Shown piece by piece: positions 44,229-54,837 of a stretch of 64,000 bases of DNA (position 1 is its first letter; each line of letters begins with the position of its first letter). The stretch comes from Aricia agestis. Taxonomy: Eukaryota > Arthropoda > Insecta > Lepidoptera > Lycaenidae. The stretch is taken from contig NC_056409.1 of the NCBI RefSeq assembly GCF_905147365.1, positions 2,113,001-2,177,000 on the forward strand, in the 5' to 3' direction. The position numbers and the translations under genes are program-made. The notes under the pieces were generated by a model. The model saw nothing but the letters and a program-made list of their open reading frames with translations, searched no databases and was not told where the DNA came from.

Positions 44229-46979
44229 TGCAATGTGCAGGCTTCGGGGAGACTATTAAAAGATGTTATCTTCACGGTTAACCTTTATTGAGTGCACTTA
44301 CTAGCTACTTAGCCTAACTTATATAGGGGGGGAGGTGACACATATAACACTACACCTCCCCCCGTTTTTTTGAAAAAAAAAGATAATTATAAAATTTCTT
44401 TTTTTTTCATTTAACTAATACATAAATCATCAGACATAATACCTATATCATAATATTATTTATTATATTAAAATTAAACTTTTTATTCCTATATACCTAA
44501 GTACTATTTTTTTTAATTCTATCTTATCAATAAATACAAATCTGTGCTTCTTTAAATATTGAACATTATACATTTTCTCACTATTCAATTGAATATTACA
44601 CATTTTCTCAGTTTATAATACTTTTTCGCATGGTTACTTTGCTTAATTATTTTTTACACCCTCTAAATATAAACTCTAATATCTATATCTCCTTTACTTA
44701 TTCATTTTTTAATATATACTTGGTAACTATCATTAACTTATTATGAATCTCTATAAACCTCTTTCGCTAATAAACAAAATATTTTTTTTATCATTCAAAA
44801 ATCCTTTTTTTTAATAAATCACCTGAAATATTAGCACATAGTCCTCATATCATATTAATTATTAATAACTTTACTATTAATATTTTTCTAATCCCCTTGA
44901 TTAGTGGACTGGCCAGTCACTTACATTTTAAATTGTCATGTCATATTTAGGTACCTATTCCTTTAATTCTTACTTAACTCTTCTTGTTATATTATTATGC
45001 ATGCATGCCTATTCATTTATTTATATTGCTTTTATAACAATATTACTGGTACATTATATTTAATAATATTTTTATTTATAGTCGACTCTTTTATTTATTT
45101 TAATGATACATACTTTTATTTATTTTTTATATACATCATGTGCGCACTTTTATTTGGTACAATACATTTTATTTATACACCATTGAACGGAACCTTTTTT
45201 AAGACTAACCACCAAAAAAAAAAATGTCTCCAACCATTTTACTTAAATGAAGGATTGTTCCCGCCGAGCATGCTCTAAGTACCATTTATTTTTGTACCTT
45301 TTTGTACCATATTTAATACCAAGGTTTTTTAAGGCTACTTGACCTCCAACTATTCTCACAGAGAAAACTCGTTTACACCATGATCGAATGAAGGATTCCC
45401 TTGCGTATTTTTTTTTTAATACTCTCGGCATTTTTTCTCTCAATTTACGTAGCATTTTAGCTAGTATTTTGCACCTAATGCTCTATGGCATTTTTAAACC
45501 TATTCTATACTATGCCTATCAAAAATACCTATTCCATAATTTTATGCAATCAATATTTAAAATATCCATAACCGTTGGGTGATCAGGCCAACAGCTACTA
45601 AACATTTTAAACACTGATGCAACCCTATCGACCTAAAAACAATCATTTTCAATCAAATACCTGCTATAACACTAAAACCCTTATTCCTAACTTCAAATAA
45701 CCATTTCTTTACCTAATAATAGCTTTTAGCTATTTGCAAACCATAAATCACATTCCTAATCCTTTCTCACAATAAAATTTCGTCATATTATCTCGTATGA
45801 ACGTAAATATTTTTAAGTAAATCCGTGTAAGTCATATCCAGTGTAAATTCTTAGAAAATGTAGCTAATCAACTTACTAAAGTATTTAAAAAGAATTTAAT
45901 ACATTTCCAAGAATTATTATCCCTCCTTTCCTCTATTTCTAACTCACTTAAAAATAGTTTTCGATTTCTTTATAATTCAAGTATATTAATATATATACTG
46001 AACTTTCTTTTATAACATGCTTCTTTCGTAAAATATTATTATTTTCTTTGTTTTTCTCTCACTACTTTTTCTAATTTATTTTACAATACGATCTACAAAG
46101 TAACCATGGAACCAATTCAAAATAATTTCAATAATAATTTATTTCTCACTTCTTAAATCTTACTGAATTTAATTGTGTTGGAATACATAGCAAAATAACA
46201 TTCTACTCGTATAATCATAACATCCTAATCCCTATCACATAATTTATTTTACTCGCATTAATTTTTTACTATTGTACCTTTATCTTTTTTTTTAAAATGC
46301 CTCTTTTGTCTATAAATAAAATATTTAAGTCATTATTGTTTATTATTCTTTATTATTATTATTATTATTATTATTTTTTCTTTAATTAAAAAAATATTCA
46401 TTATTAACTTCTAAGTTCGATTAAATTTAATTGATGTAGGTACGTAGCAACATTACTTTTTTATTAATCACTTTATTAAATCATCACCTTTTTATAAATT
46501 TTTATTAACGTTAATTAAATGCACCTATTATTATTATAGTTAAGTATTTGAAATATCATCTATCCTTTACATTTTAAAATGTTATTATAAATTATTCTTT
46601 GATTTTAGTATTTTTACATGAAAATAATACTCTATACTAATCTAAAAATAATCTATACCTTTTTTTTTTAAGGAATTTATGTTGATTAAAACCATTTAAA
46701 CAAAATTATACTTGGTACAAATTTAAAACAGGGTGTTTTAAATTTTTAACATTTTCTATACAACAGCACAGTAACTATTAACTTAATTAAAAATAATTAT
46801 TTCCGAATACTTGTTCAAAGGCAGCACTGGCAGGGTCGCCGGTCGCCATGCAATGTGCAGGCTTCGGGGAGACTATTAAAATATGTTATCTTCACGGTTA
46901 ACCTTTATTGAGTGCACTTACTAGCTACTTAGCCTAACTTAGGTATATAGGTCTCTATGGTGTAGTGTTATATGTGACA
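44229..46979 (-). mobile_element. Non-autonomous LTR retrotransposon, G-depleted on the + strand
   Basis: Read on the minus strand, the 5' LTR (about 46979-46849) ends CATTGCA and is followed at once by TGGCGACCGGCGACC, a primer-binding site resembling the tRNA-Arg type used by some insect gypsy-group elements. The 3' LTR (44354-44229) is preceded by a polypurine tract, AAAAAAACGGGGGGAGG, and begins TGTAGTG. The LTRs share about 95 bp including a poly(A) signal (CAATAAAGG) and the end CTGCACATTGCA. The interior of about 2.5 kb has no gag or pol frame and very few G on the + strand (few C on the sense strand). Frames of 93 and 70 codons at 44997-45455 are not recognisable. The U3 parts of the LTRs differ, and no target duplication was seen. 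Confidence 0.7.
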
Positions 46980-47692
46980 ATTTCTTCTGGTTTTTAACGT
47001 TCGTTACAATTTTAAATATTGAAGATCTTTTGATTTTTGGAACAAAGTTCTTTATCGCGCGTTGCGAAAGGGGACTAGAAAGGAAAAAATAGGACGAAAA
47101 GTTGTAACGACACAAAAGTGTCATGTGTCGCGTGTTTCTCTCTCTGTCTCTCTCTCTCTCGCATTGAACAGTGTAGTGTAGCGACAATTTTTTCTTGTTG
47201 AATGTAAGTATACAGGTTTTTTTGTACATAAGAAATAACTTAATTTCATCCGGGTAGTTTCTTTTTGTTCTGAATTGTAATAGCCCGACTAACATACTAT
47301 CGTGTAATACTAATCTCTTTTAAATTTTTTCGGTTTGCGAAAACATTTTGTCAACCCTGATCACGATAACCACGGAATAGGTCGGAATAATATTATCACA
47401 GGAATTTGGTGTGTACGCCGACTCCCACAGGGGTCAAAACGGCGTGATATTATTTCACATAATTATCTATTTTTAACATAACAAAGAGAATTCACGTTAT
47501 TTCTTTTATTTAATTGTGAGGAATAATAGAATTTATTGTGAGGGTCGCGCTATTCAAAATGTATATTTGCAGGTTTACTGTCGTATCGATAAAAGGTTAT
47601 TGCTTTGGCAACAAAGAAAAATACGGAAATTAGAATAACTGAAAACATAATAACATCAATAACTGTTGAGAGTATTTTAGGGTAAGAACCAG
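46980..47692. other. No gene recognised
   Basis: A TCTCTC tract lies at about 47,137-47,161. A 118-codon minus frame (46939-47295) overlaps it and the LTR and is not credible. Confidence 0.5.
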
Positions 47693-48020
47693 CGACAGCC
47701 AGACTTTCATCTTTGTCATCCCCAAAGCATTATAGGCAGTTTAAGGTGGTTTGGCAGTAGAAAGCAATCGTCATAAGTGTCCGGCAGTAGAAGTCGAGAT
47801 TCCTAAAGTTATCCCGAAAAAAATATGATAAAAAATTGAGGTTTATACTTTATCGAGGGTTAGGTAGACCTTTAGAATTGGATACCTCCAAACCGCGACC
47901 TAAACTCCATAGTTATTGGTCGTTCTTACAGGGGTCAGCTGTTCTTCTTGTTCTTATAGGAGTTATATCTCGTAAACTTTCAGCTTTTATAAAATAACGA
48001 AAGGTTGTCGCTGGCTCTTA
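47693..48020. mobile_element. Degenerate relative of the 3,831 fold-back element
   Basis: Ends TAAGAACCAGCGACAGCC and GTTGTCGCTGGCTCTTA are inverted. Internal words (GTCCGGCAGTAGAAGTCGAG, TTGGATACCTCC, AAACTCCATAGTTATTGGTC, GTAAACTTTCAGCTTT) parallel those at 4,135-4,345. One arm is largely deleted. Confidence 0.65.
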
Positions 48021-49129
48021 AACCATTAGTAATACCCGGTTTCCCAGGTCTTTTGTCAGGTTTATTCAGCGCTTTTGATTTGTTTACTAATCAACACCGT
48101 TGGTGAATAGATAAACGGCTGTCAAATATCCGAACTACTGTGATAAGCGACACGCGAGGCGACTGGCAAGAGTTTGTTGTTATGATAATGGGACCGAATG
48201 TTCCATGTCAGAGTCCGATTCTTTATAGCCTGTCTCACTCCCGTGCGCACAGCTGTCTTACATCCGAGAGAGCACACAGCTATCTTAGTCTTATGCTGAG
48301 CTTACGCGTAAGCAAGAAAATCCTGAAGCCTCGACATTCGAGGTATAAGAACGTGGTGAAAAACATGGTAATCCTGCATCCTGAGGCTGACTTTCCTGTC
48401 ACGCTGACTGCGCGCGCACCGTGTCGGCGCTGATGGCCCGAGATGTATAAAATTGTAGGAAGCGTTTTCGAATAACACTTAACAGTCTGCGCTGATATTT
48501 CATACATTTCGGTATCGGCACCGACGGTCAGCGAGCGATCAGCGTGACAGGAAAATCAGCCTAAGGGCCTTTCCACACTACGTATTTTTGCGCACTGACG
48601 ATGTTTCAAATCTTTCATCGCGTTTTAGCAGATATAATGCTTAAAACGTGTCGGCTTCCTTTCGTTTGCTGACCATTCAACTTATATGTATCGATACAAA
48701 CGAGCGTAAAAAAGTCGTGTAGTTTTAATGGCAAACCAAACTCGAAGCAATAAGTCGCAGCAATGTAATATGTTTACAAAGCTTATTGTCGAAGGTAATT
48801 ATTGTCAGCAATCACCATTAGGCGATAGTAGATAAACGGGCGGCGAGCTGTAATCGTGACTGAAAGGAGTTAATAATTAATGACGCGCCATCACCTACCA
48901 GGGTCGCCATGATTTTGTGGAAATTTCGTGGGAAAAAAGAACAAGGGCATTGGACAAGTCCCGGTGGAATAGTTTACTGCAATGTTTTCACGCTAGACCG
49001 CGATATCAGCTCAGACAGTAAACAAAAAGTTTTGTTCGACGTTTGACAACGTTTCCGTCAATATTCTGATATGACGAGTGCAACTGGATTTGACGCCTCT
49101 AGTCCACCGAAGCTGCGAACTTTTTTTTT
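48021..49129. other. No gene; one inverted-repeat element
   Basis: At about 48,380-48,563 arms CTGAGGCTGACTTTCCTGTC and GACAGGAAAATCAGCCTAAG (with ACGCTGA) face each other, a likely MITE of about 184 bp. A 97-codon plus frame overlapping it resembles nothing known. Confidence 0.5.
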
Positions 49130-49425
49130 TTTATGAGATAAGGGGGCAAACGAGCAAACGGGTCACCTGATAGAAAGCAACTTCCGTCGCCCATGGACAC
49201 TCGCAGCATCAGAAGAGCTGCAGGTGCGTTGCCGGCCTTTTAAGAGGGAATAGGGAAGGGTAGGGATGGCAAGGGAAGGGAATAGGGGATTGGGCCTCCG
49301 GTAAACTCACTCACTCGGCGAAACACAGCACAAGCGCTGTTTCACGCCGGTTTTTTGTGAGAACGTGGTATTTCTCCGGTCGAGCCGGCCCATTCGTGCC
49401 GAAGCATGGCTCTCCCACGTATAAC
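49130..49425 (-). repeat. Five-copy repeat, copy C
   Basis: Minus-strand copy: GGGGCAAACGAGCAAACGGG at the left, CATCAGAAGAGCTGCAGGTG, a short GGGAAGGGTAGGG tract, then GGCCCATTCGTGCCGAAGCA at the right. Confidence 0.75.
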
Positions 49426-50358
49426 TGCAAACTGCGAAAACTCTGCGAAACCAATGCGAAACAGCAATAGAACGAGATGCAATATAACGCGCTTTCGTGT
49501 GGTGGATGAGACAGTAAATCGGTTCGCCGCTGTTTCGCAGTTCGCAGCGTCGGTGGACTAGAAGCGTTAGTCGGACTATTTACTGTATGTGCTAGTAACG
49601 CCCTCTGCTTCGACTTTTGCGTAATATCTTCTATTATTATCACAATGCAAACTGTGTTATTTTGCGCTAGTGTTTGCCTTGCGAAAACAGAAAAACTGTA
49701 GTAAGGTAGGTGATTGGTGTCTTTTAAGATCACAGAATAATAGTGGTAGAGACGAAAGCAAAGAGATTGGTAGATAGATACCGCATGTGTACGTACTTCG
49801 CATGCCATATCGCGTTCCCAAACGACGAGCAATGCTCGTCTTTCGAAAGTCTGTTCTTTAGTCTGCTATCGGAATCGGGCGTCAATCGGAATTTTAAAAA
49901 TGCCTAAATGCCTAATTGTTGTATTGAGCTGTAGAAATTCGAATAGAAACGTTGGCCTAGATAATGGACACGTTTCTTATCATCGGTACGTGACAGTAAG
50001 TAGGAAAAAAGTGACACGCTCGTTTTCATACAAATGGAGGGACATTCGGTATCTATCTTGATCTATGTCTATGGTAGAAACGGTAGAAACGGTAGAATCA
50101 AGCAAGAGAAGGTGTGAAAGTGTGGCAGCGAGAATTTTTAGATAAGTAAGTTCCGAACCCAAACAGAAATTAATTCTTCATTAGCCTTCGTAGTCTGATT
50201 GCCGGTCTGTCCAAGAAATTTTGTTAGTTTTTACGTTTAAAATACTTAAATGATACTTACCTACTGAATATGAAGTCATAATAATTTACTGTGTTTTCTA
50301 TGTAATATGTTATATGAGGTACTCTATCTACTAAATTGACAGAAAATTATCATATTTA
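49426..50358. other. No gene recognised
   Basis: A 173-codon minus frame (49311-49832) begins beyond and ends inside the preceding repeat and has no known domain. Nothing else supported. Confidence 0.45.
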
Positions 50359-50474
50359 GGGCCTGATGAATAGGCTATCCAACAATTAACTTGACAGATC
50401 AAGTATGGAGAATCTGTCAAAAAAGTTGTGAATAGCCTATTCGGCACTTTATCAGAAAGTGGTGAAACAGGCCC
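50359..50474. mobile_element. GGGCCTG-type MITE (Harbinger-like), copy 2
   Basis: 116 bp with ends GGGCCTG and CAGGCCC and a perfect TTA at 50356-50358 and 50475-50477. The interior matches 18,425-18,547. Confidence 0.8.
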
Positions 50475-50619
50475 TTAATAGCCAAACGGTCATTGATCAT
50501 TTGACCTCAATTGAAAAATTAATGTAATCTTAATAACATTATAAACTTGCTTATTTTAATGGGCTAATGACCAACCAGTCACAACTCACCAATCACAACG
50601 CATTTCAGTGAGTAATTGA

Positions 50620-50732
50620 CAGTGCCGGTTTTAGTACTACCAGCACCCTGGGCGAGATTTCTGCGCCTGAGGCGCCCCATTGTATTCGGCGCCTTGGGCG
50701 GTCACCTAGCGTCGCCCCAAATGCCGCTACTG
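50620..50732. mobile_element. hAT-like MITE CAGTGCCGG
   Basis: Ends CAGTGCCGGTTTTAG and GCCGCTACTG; flanks GTAATTGA and GTAGTTGG share 6 of 8 bases. The interior is GC-rich with GGCGCC words, as in many insect hAT MITEs. Confidence 0.6.
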
Positions 50733-51449
50733 GTAGTTGGTAATGTTAATCTCCCTAATTAAAGTGTGCTTTACATAGTAATGAGTAATGACTAATATTC
50801 GAAAGTCAGAACTAGAGGGGAACAACCTCAGAAAGAATAAAAATATTTTTTTTTACAAAATATGATAATATTATGACAACTTTAAATAGCGAAATAGATT
50901 GTTTAACAAATCTTGGGACAATTCTTATTATCTGCACAAATGATGACGATAATAATATTAACAAATTATCGTTGGAATGTGCCGCATTGGTGCATGGTCA
51001 CCTTAGTGGTAACTGTGGTCGACGAGTGCGATGTGCCGTCGTTACAGTACTGACAACCTCCGACGAGGTGCGACCTACTTACCACCAAGGTCGGGCTTCA
51101 TCATCACAACCACAAATCATCCATTGTCTTCATACTCCATATCTGCATCATACGTTGTTCTTGAAAAACGTGCATTATCCATACGTTTTACAATTCCCTA
51201 ATAAAATGTACTGAAACGGAATATCGTCACTGCACTACAGTACCAGTATGTATCAAAGTATTGTCTGGCACCACACTACTGCTAATCAGTTAGTTACAAG
51301 TGGCATACTTATACAGCTGTGCCTATGTGTGCTTAAAGTGATCGAAAAATAATGCGATTCATAAAGGAGTTTTGATATATTGACAAAATTACATGGTAAG
51401 TATTAAACCTGCGTAATTTATTTTTATTTTTAGAAGTTACAACAAAATA
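50733..51449. other. No gene recognised
   Basis: A 113-codon plus frame (50873-51214) shows no domain, signal or homology I know. Left unannotated. Confidence 0.4.
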
Positions 51450-51665
51450 ATATGTCAAACGCCCGCAACTCCGTTGCGCCAAAAAACGTGTATCGCGCGG
51501 GAACTGTACATTAGAGAGATAAAAAGTATCCTATGTCCTTTCCCGGGACTGAAAGTATCTCCATACTAAATTTTAGGAAAATCGGTTCAGCGGTTTGGGC
51601 GTGAAGAGGTAACAGACAGACAGACAGACAGATAGACAGACACACTTTCGCATTTATAATATTAG
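51450..51665 (+). repeat. CGCCCGCAACTCC repeat with (CAGA)n
   Basis: Same order of words as at 41,020, ending with CAGACAGACAGACAGACAGA and AATATTAGTATGG. Confidence 0.7.
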
Positions 51666-51724
51666 TATGGAAGTATGAATAAATAACAGGCCAAGTGCGA
51701 GACAAATTCGTGTATAATAATATT

Positions 51725-51793
51725 ACTAGCTATTTGACCGAGCTTTGCTCGGTAATCGATAAAACACGAATAATATATATAAAGATATAAGAT
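51725..51793 (-). mobile_element. Minimal Helitron-like element
   Basis: Minus strand: TCTTATATCTTTATATATAT, then CGTGTTTTATCGATTACCGA, hairpin CCGAGCAAAGCTCGG, then CTAGT. It shares both ends with 9,655-9,868 but is only about 69 bp. Confidence 0.55.
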
Positions 51794-51898
51794 ATTTTTC
51801 CGCACTACCTTACCTTTAACATTATTAAAAAGTCAATTAATATTAACACTTTATAAACTTTAAAAAACTTGTTTTAATCCTGAATGTTACAATTACAG

Positions 51899-51982
51899 GA
51901 TAATGAAAACGTTGAATAACCAGGAAGGATAGAGGATAATGTTACGAAGTACTAAATATAATTCAAATTATTTAATGCAAAT
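51899..51982 (+). promoter_or_regulatory. 5' leader of fucosyltransferase gene 1 with short upstream frames
   Basis: A splice acceptor (TGTTACAATTACAG) precedes this leader. ATAATGAAAACG resembles ATAATAAAACGA, which follows the acceptor of gene 2 at 62,188, so the two leaders are homologous. An upstream ATG at 51,904 opens 9 codons. Another at 51,939 opens 15 codons and stops at TGA 51984-51986, overlapping the main ATG as ATGA. Position and spelling suggest that the 51,939 ATG corresponds to the start of gene 2. Confidence 0.6.
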
Positions 51983-52971
51983 ATGAAATACAAATTAAGG
52001 AAAAAATATTATAAATATGAGAACGTAAACTTGCCAAACACATCATGGAGAGTTTCAACGAAAACCATGCTTGTAGCTCTCCTTGGGCTAAGTTGTTTCG
52101 TCACTGGGTACTTCTACCCACGCTGCGCTCCCTCAGACCTCGTCCCTAAACTTGAGAAACCACAAAAATCTGATAACTATGTAAAAAATATGGGATTGAT
52201 TAAAAAATTACATAAGGAACTAAACGTAAAATACATTCTACTCTGGACACCTCAAAACTACGCGCCATTTTATTTCTTCAAGGAGGGCAACAGAATATTT
52301 ATCGAGAACAAATGCGCTTGGACGTCGTGCTACGTGACCGCCAATAGAAATCTGCTCGGCGAGGATGTAAGCAAATTCCATGCGATCGCTTTCAATGGCC
52401 GGAGCAATAACATTGATCCCCCGAAGGCCAGGTTGCCGCGACAGAAGTACGTCTTCTTCAACATGGAGTCGGCGGACAACTATCCAGTTTGCAGCAGCAG
52501 ATGGGACGGTTTCTTCAACTGGACGGCGACGTACAGACTCGACTCGGACATCCCCTTCCCTTATATCCAAATCAGGAACCAAAAAGGAGAGGTGGTTGGA
52601 CCGAAACCAAACATGAAGTGGCAGGACGCCGAATCCGATGCAGGATACGATTTCAGACAGAACAAAACGAAGGCCGTCGCTTGGTTCGTCTCCAATTGCA
52701 AAAGCAGGAGTGATCGTAGACGGGTAGCTGCTGATTTGGCGGAGGCTTTAAAGATGTATGGATTGACGGTGGACATCTACGGGTCGTGTGGGGATCACAC
52801 GTGTCCGAGGTTCGACGAGAAGTATGATTGTGGCAATGTTCTGAAAAGGGAGTACTTCTTTTACCTATCGTTTGAGAACTCGTTCTCGGAGGACTACGTG
52901 ACGGAGAAGCTGCTGACGGCGCTGCAGCACGACGTGGTGCCGATCGTGCTGGGCGGCGCTGATTACAGTCA
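51983..52971 (+). CDS. GT10 alpha-1,3-fucosyltransferase 1, first coding exon
   Basis: The enzyme should move fucose from GDP-fucose to N-acetylglucosamine-containing glycans in the Golgi. The exon gives residues 1-329 and part of 330. A basic tail of about 27 residues, a membrane anchor at about 28-45 (TMLVALLGLSCFVTGYFY) and a lumenal stem form a type II topology. The catalytic part has FFNWTATYRLDSDIPFPY and the donor-binding signature SFENSFSEDYVTEK at about 296-309, then PIVLGGADYS. Lumenal N-glycosylation sequons include NWT and NKT. The donor is CA/GTAAGT, and the joined protein has 428 residues, normal for the family. It resembles proteins annotated as fucosyltransferase C-like in insects; the acceptor (core or antenna) cannot be told. 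Residue 330 is Gln where Arg is usual. Confidence 0.9.
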
Positions 52972-53275
52972 GTAAGTATATTGTATGAGGATGTTGGAGA
53001 GGGACTACTTCTTTTACCTTTCGTTTGAGAACTCGTTCTCGGAGGACTACGTGACGGAGAAGCTGCTGACGGCGCTGCAGCACGACGTGGTGCCGATCGT
53101 GCTGGGCGGCGCTGATTACAGTCGGTAAGTATATTATATGAGGATCTTGGAGAGGGACTACTTCTTTTACCTGTCGTTTGAGAACTCGTTCTCGGAGGAC
53201 TACGTGACAGAGAAGCTGCTGACGGCGCTGCAGCACGACGTGGTGCCGATCGTGCTCGGCGGCGCTGAAGCGTAA
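52972..53275 (+). pseudogene. Two tandem fragments of a fucosyltransferase exon end, inside the gene 1 intron
   Basis: After the gene 1 donor the sequence continues with TATTGTATGAGGATGTTGGA and repeats the exon end (residues RMLERDYFFYLSFENSF to GGADYSR), including a second GTAAGTATAT donor at 53,125. A third, slightly altered copy follows and breaks after GGAE. The three exon ends are spaced exactly 153 bp apart. The 5' part of the extra copies (MRMLERDY) matches gene 2, not gene 1 (NVLKREY). If the first donor were skipped, translation would stop at TAA 52973-52975. No convincing acceptor precedes either copy, so they are probably non-functional, though the second donor is intact. Confidence 0.85.
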
Positions 53276-53497
53276 GATTTGTGTTATTCCTTACAGCCTA
53301 TCCTACCCATATAGAATTTTTTTTTTACGAATAATACAATCGTTTTGATGGAAATGATATTTGTATTAACTCTATGGACGGGTATTTTCCATTATAAGGA
53401 TATCCTTTACATCTATCAAATATTTATTATTCTAAGCCTATCTATCACATGACTCATGTGGTATTGTCACTAACGTCATCGAAATTCTCCATTGCAG

Positions 53498-53795
53498 GTT
53501 CCTGCCACCGGGGTCCTATTTGAACGCAGGGAACACAAGTTCGGAAGATTTGGCGTCTGCTATAGACAGACTGATACGGTCCCCGAGCGAATACAACAAG
53601 TTCTTCAGATGGAAGACCCTGTATCGGTACCGGGACCCGTCCACCACTGACAGCGTGTGCGCGATGTGTGCTGCCCTCCACAATCACACGCTCCTCACAC
53701 ACCGCACCAGCTACACCAACTTTAGACAATGGTGGAACCCCGACTTCAAGAGACGATGCGCAGAGAGCAATTGGTTTGGTTTTAGATGGGGTTAG
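53498..53795 (+). CDS. GT10 alpha-1,3-fucosyltransferase 1, last exon
   Basis: The acceptor is TCTCCATTGCAG; the first base completes codon 330, and then FLPPGSYLNAGNTSSEDLAS begins the C-terminal part of the second Rossmann-like domain. NKFFRWKTLYRYRDPS and the cysteines in SVCAMCAALH and FKRRCAES are shared GT10 features (C-terminal disulphides). TAG ends the frame at 53795, after GFRWG. The intron position (inside GGADYS/RFLPPGS) is the same as in gene 2. There are sequons NTS and NHT. Confidence 0.92.
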
Positions 53796-53867
53796 AAATC
53801 AATGTCATAAAATGGCTACCAAAGGTACGAACAGATCATAGTCGCCCGCAATAAAAGCTACCTATAA

Positions 53868-54062
53868 GCTAAGTACTTACAATATACGGTTTTGCTCGAT
53901 AGTTTTACTCCGAATCGAAGGAAATGACATATTTGACATATTTAATTCCATCGAGCCGGCTCGAAGCGAGCCTTCGAGCTGTCAGTTTTGCGGTCCACAC
54001 GGTGGTTATTGCTCGATTTGGAGTAAAACTATCGAGCAAAACCGTATGTGAGTACAAGTAGC
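53868..54062. mobile_element. MITE GCTAAGTACTTAC, copy 2, just after gene 1
   Basis: Ends and inner inverted GATAGTTTTACTCCGAATCG match 22,790-23,041. It starts 72 bases after the fucosyltransferase stop, so it may lie in the 3' untranslated region. Confidence 0.8.
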
Positions 54063-54837
54063 ATAAGAATATTTTTTGAAGAATATACATTACTTTGCCT
54101 TTTACGTAAACAGTTCCTGATACCTACTTGTAGTTGTACTATTATCTGTTCTGTGGTAGTAGCTACTGAGTAATTGCTGCGTAAAGTGCCGCATAACAAT
54201 TGAAAATCTATTGTGTCTGCGATACCCACGATGGAGGTGTTAAATAACATGTTGACTGTGGTGGTGATAACTGGTTGTTTTAACACATCTATATTGTAAC
54301 GTGAACTGGAAACCAGTGTTACAAAACATACACGATGTGGGCGCATATTTATGTAATAATTCTGTTATGTAACTAGGTACATAGTACATTACAGTTATGT
54401 TAGAAAATTGTTAGAAAACTTTTATTCCAGAAAACTTATTGAAAAACTTTTTGGTAGGTCTACTACACTTTTTTCAGAACCATAATATATTTTATTTCAG
54501 AAAAGTACATTCTTATTCTAGTCATGATCATATTCATGTCATCAGGACAAAATGATCAAAGGTCAGTATTTAAAAAGTGAATAACAATAATTAGTAATCA
54601 ATTAGCAAAAAATTTTACTAAAAAAATTGATTACTTTATATTATCCAAAAAAGTTCGCTTTTTTAGCCAAAGGGTAAAAACGGGATACGGGATACTTATT
54701 ACTGAGACTTCGTTGTCTGTCCGTCTGTCTGTCCGTTCGTCTGTCTGTCTGACTCCAGGCTGTATCTCAAGAATCGCTATAACTAGACTCCTGACACAGA
54801 TTATGTTACATATCTGTGGCCGCTTTTTTTAATGAAA
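54063..54837. other. No gene; conserved dispersed block and repeat end
   Basis: ACAATTGAAAATCTATTGTG, TCTGCGATACCCACGATGG and AGGTG at 54,197-54,240 form the second copy of the block seen at 31,824 and 59,803. At 54,665-54,770 lies a minus-strand end of the GCCAAGTGCG family with a (GTCT)n tract. Confidence 0.55.

Noticed and set aside
45243..45455. 70-codon minus frame as a remnant gag
   Set aside because: It resembles no gag or zinc-knuckle motif; interior of the LTR element is treated as non-coding.
49311..49832. 173-codon minus-strand open frame
   Set aside because: It runs into the five-copy repeat, has no known domain and no coding-like base composition.
50873..51214. 113-codon plus frame
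   Set aside because: No domain, signal or splice support, and low-complexity start.
52238..53236. Long minus-strand and other-frame ORFs over the fucosyltransferase exon
   Set aside because: They are shadows of the GC-rich real coding frame and of its 153-bp repeats.
52972..53275. Mutually exclusive alternative exons in fucosyltransferase 1
   Set aside because: No usable splice acceptor precedes the extra copies and the space between donor and next copy is far too short for an intron; kept only as alternative-donor candidates.
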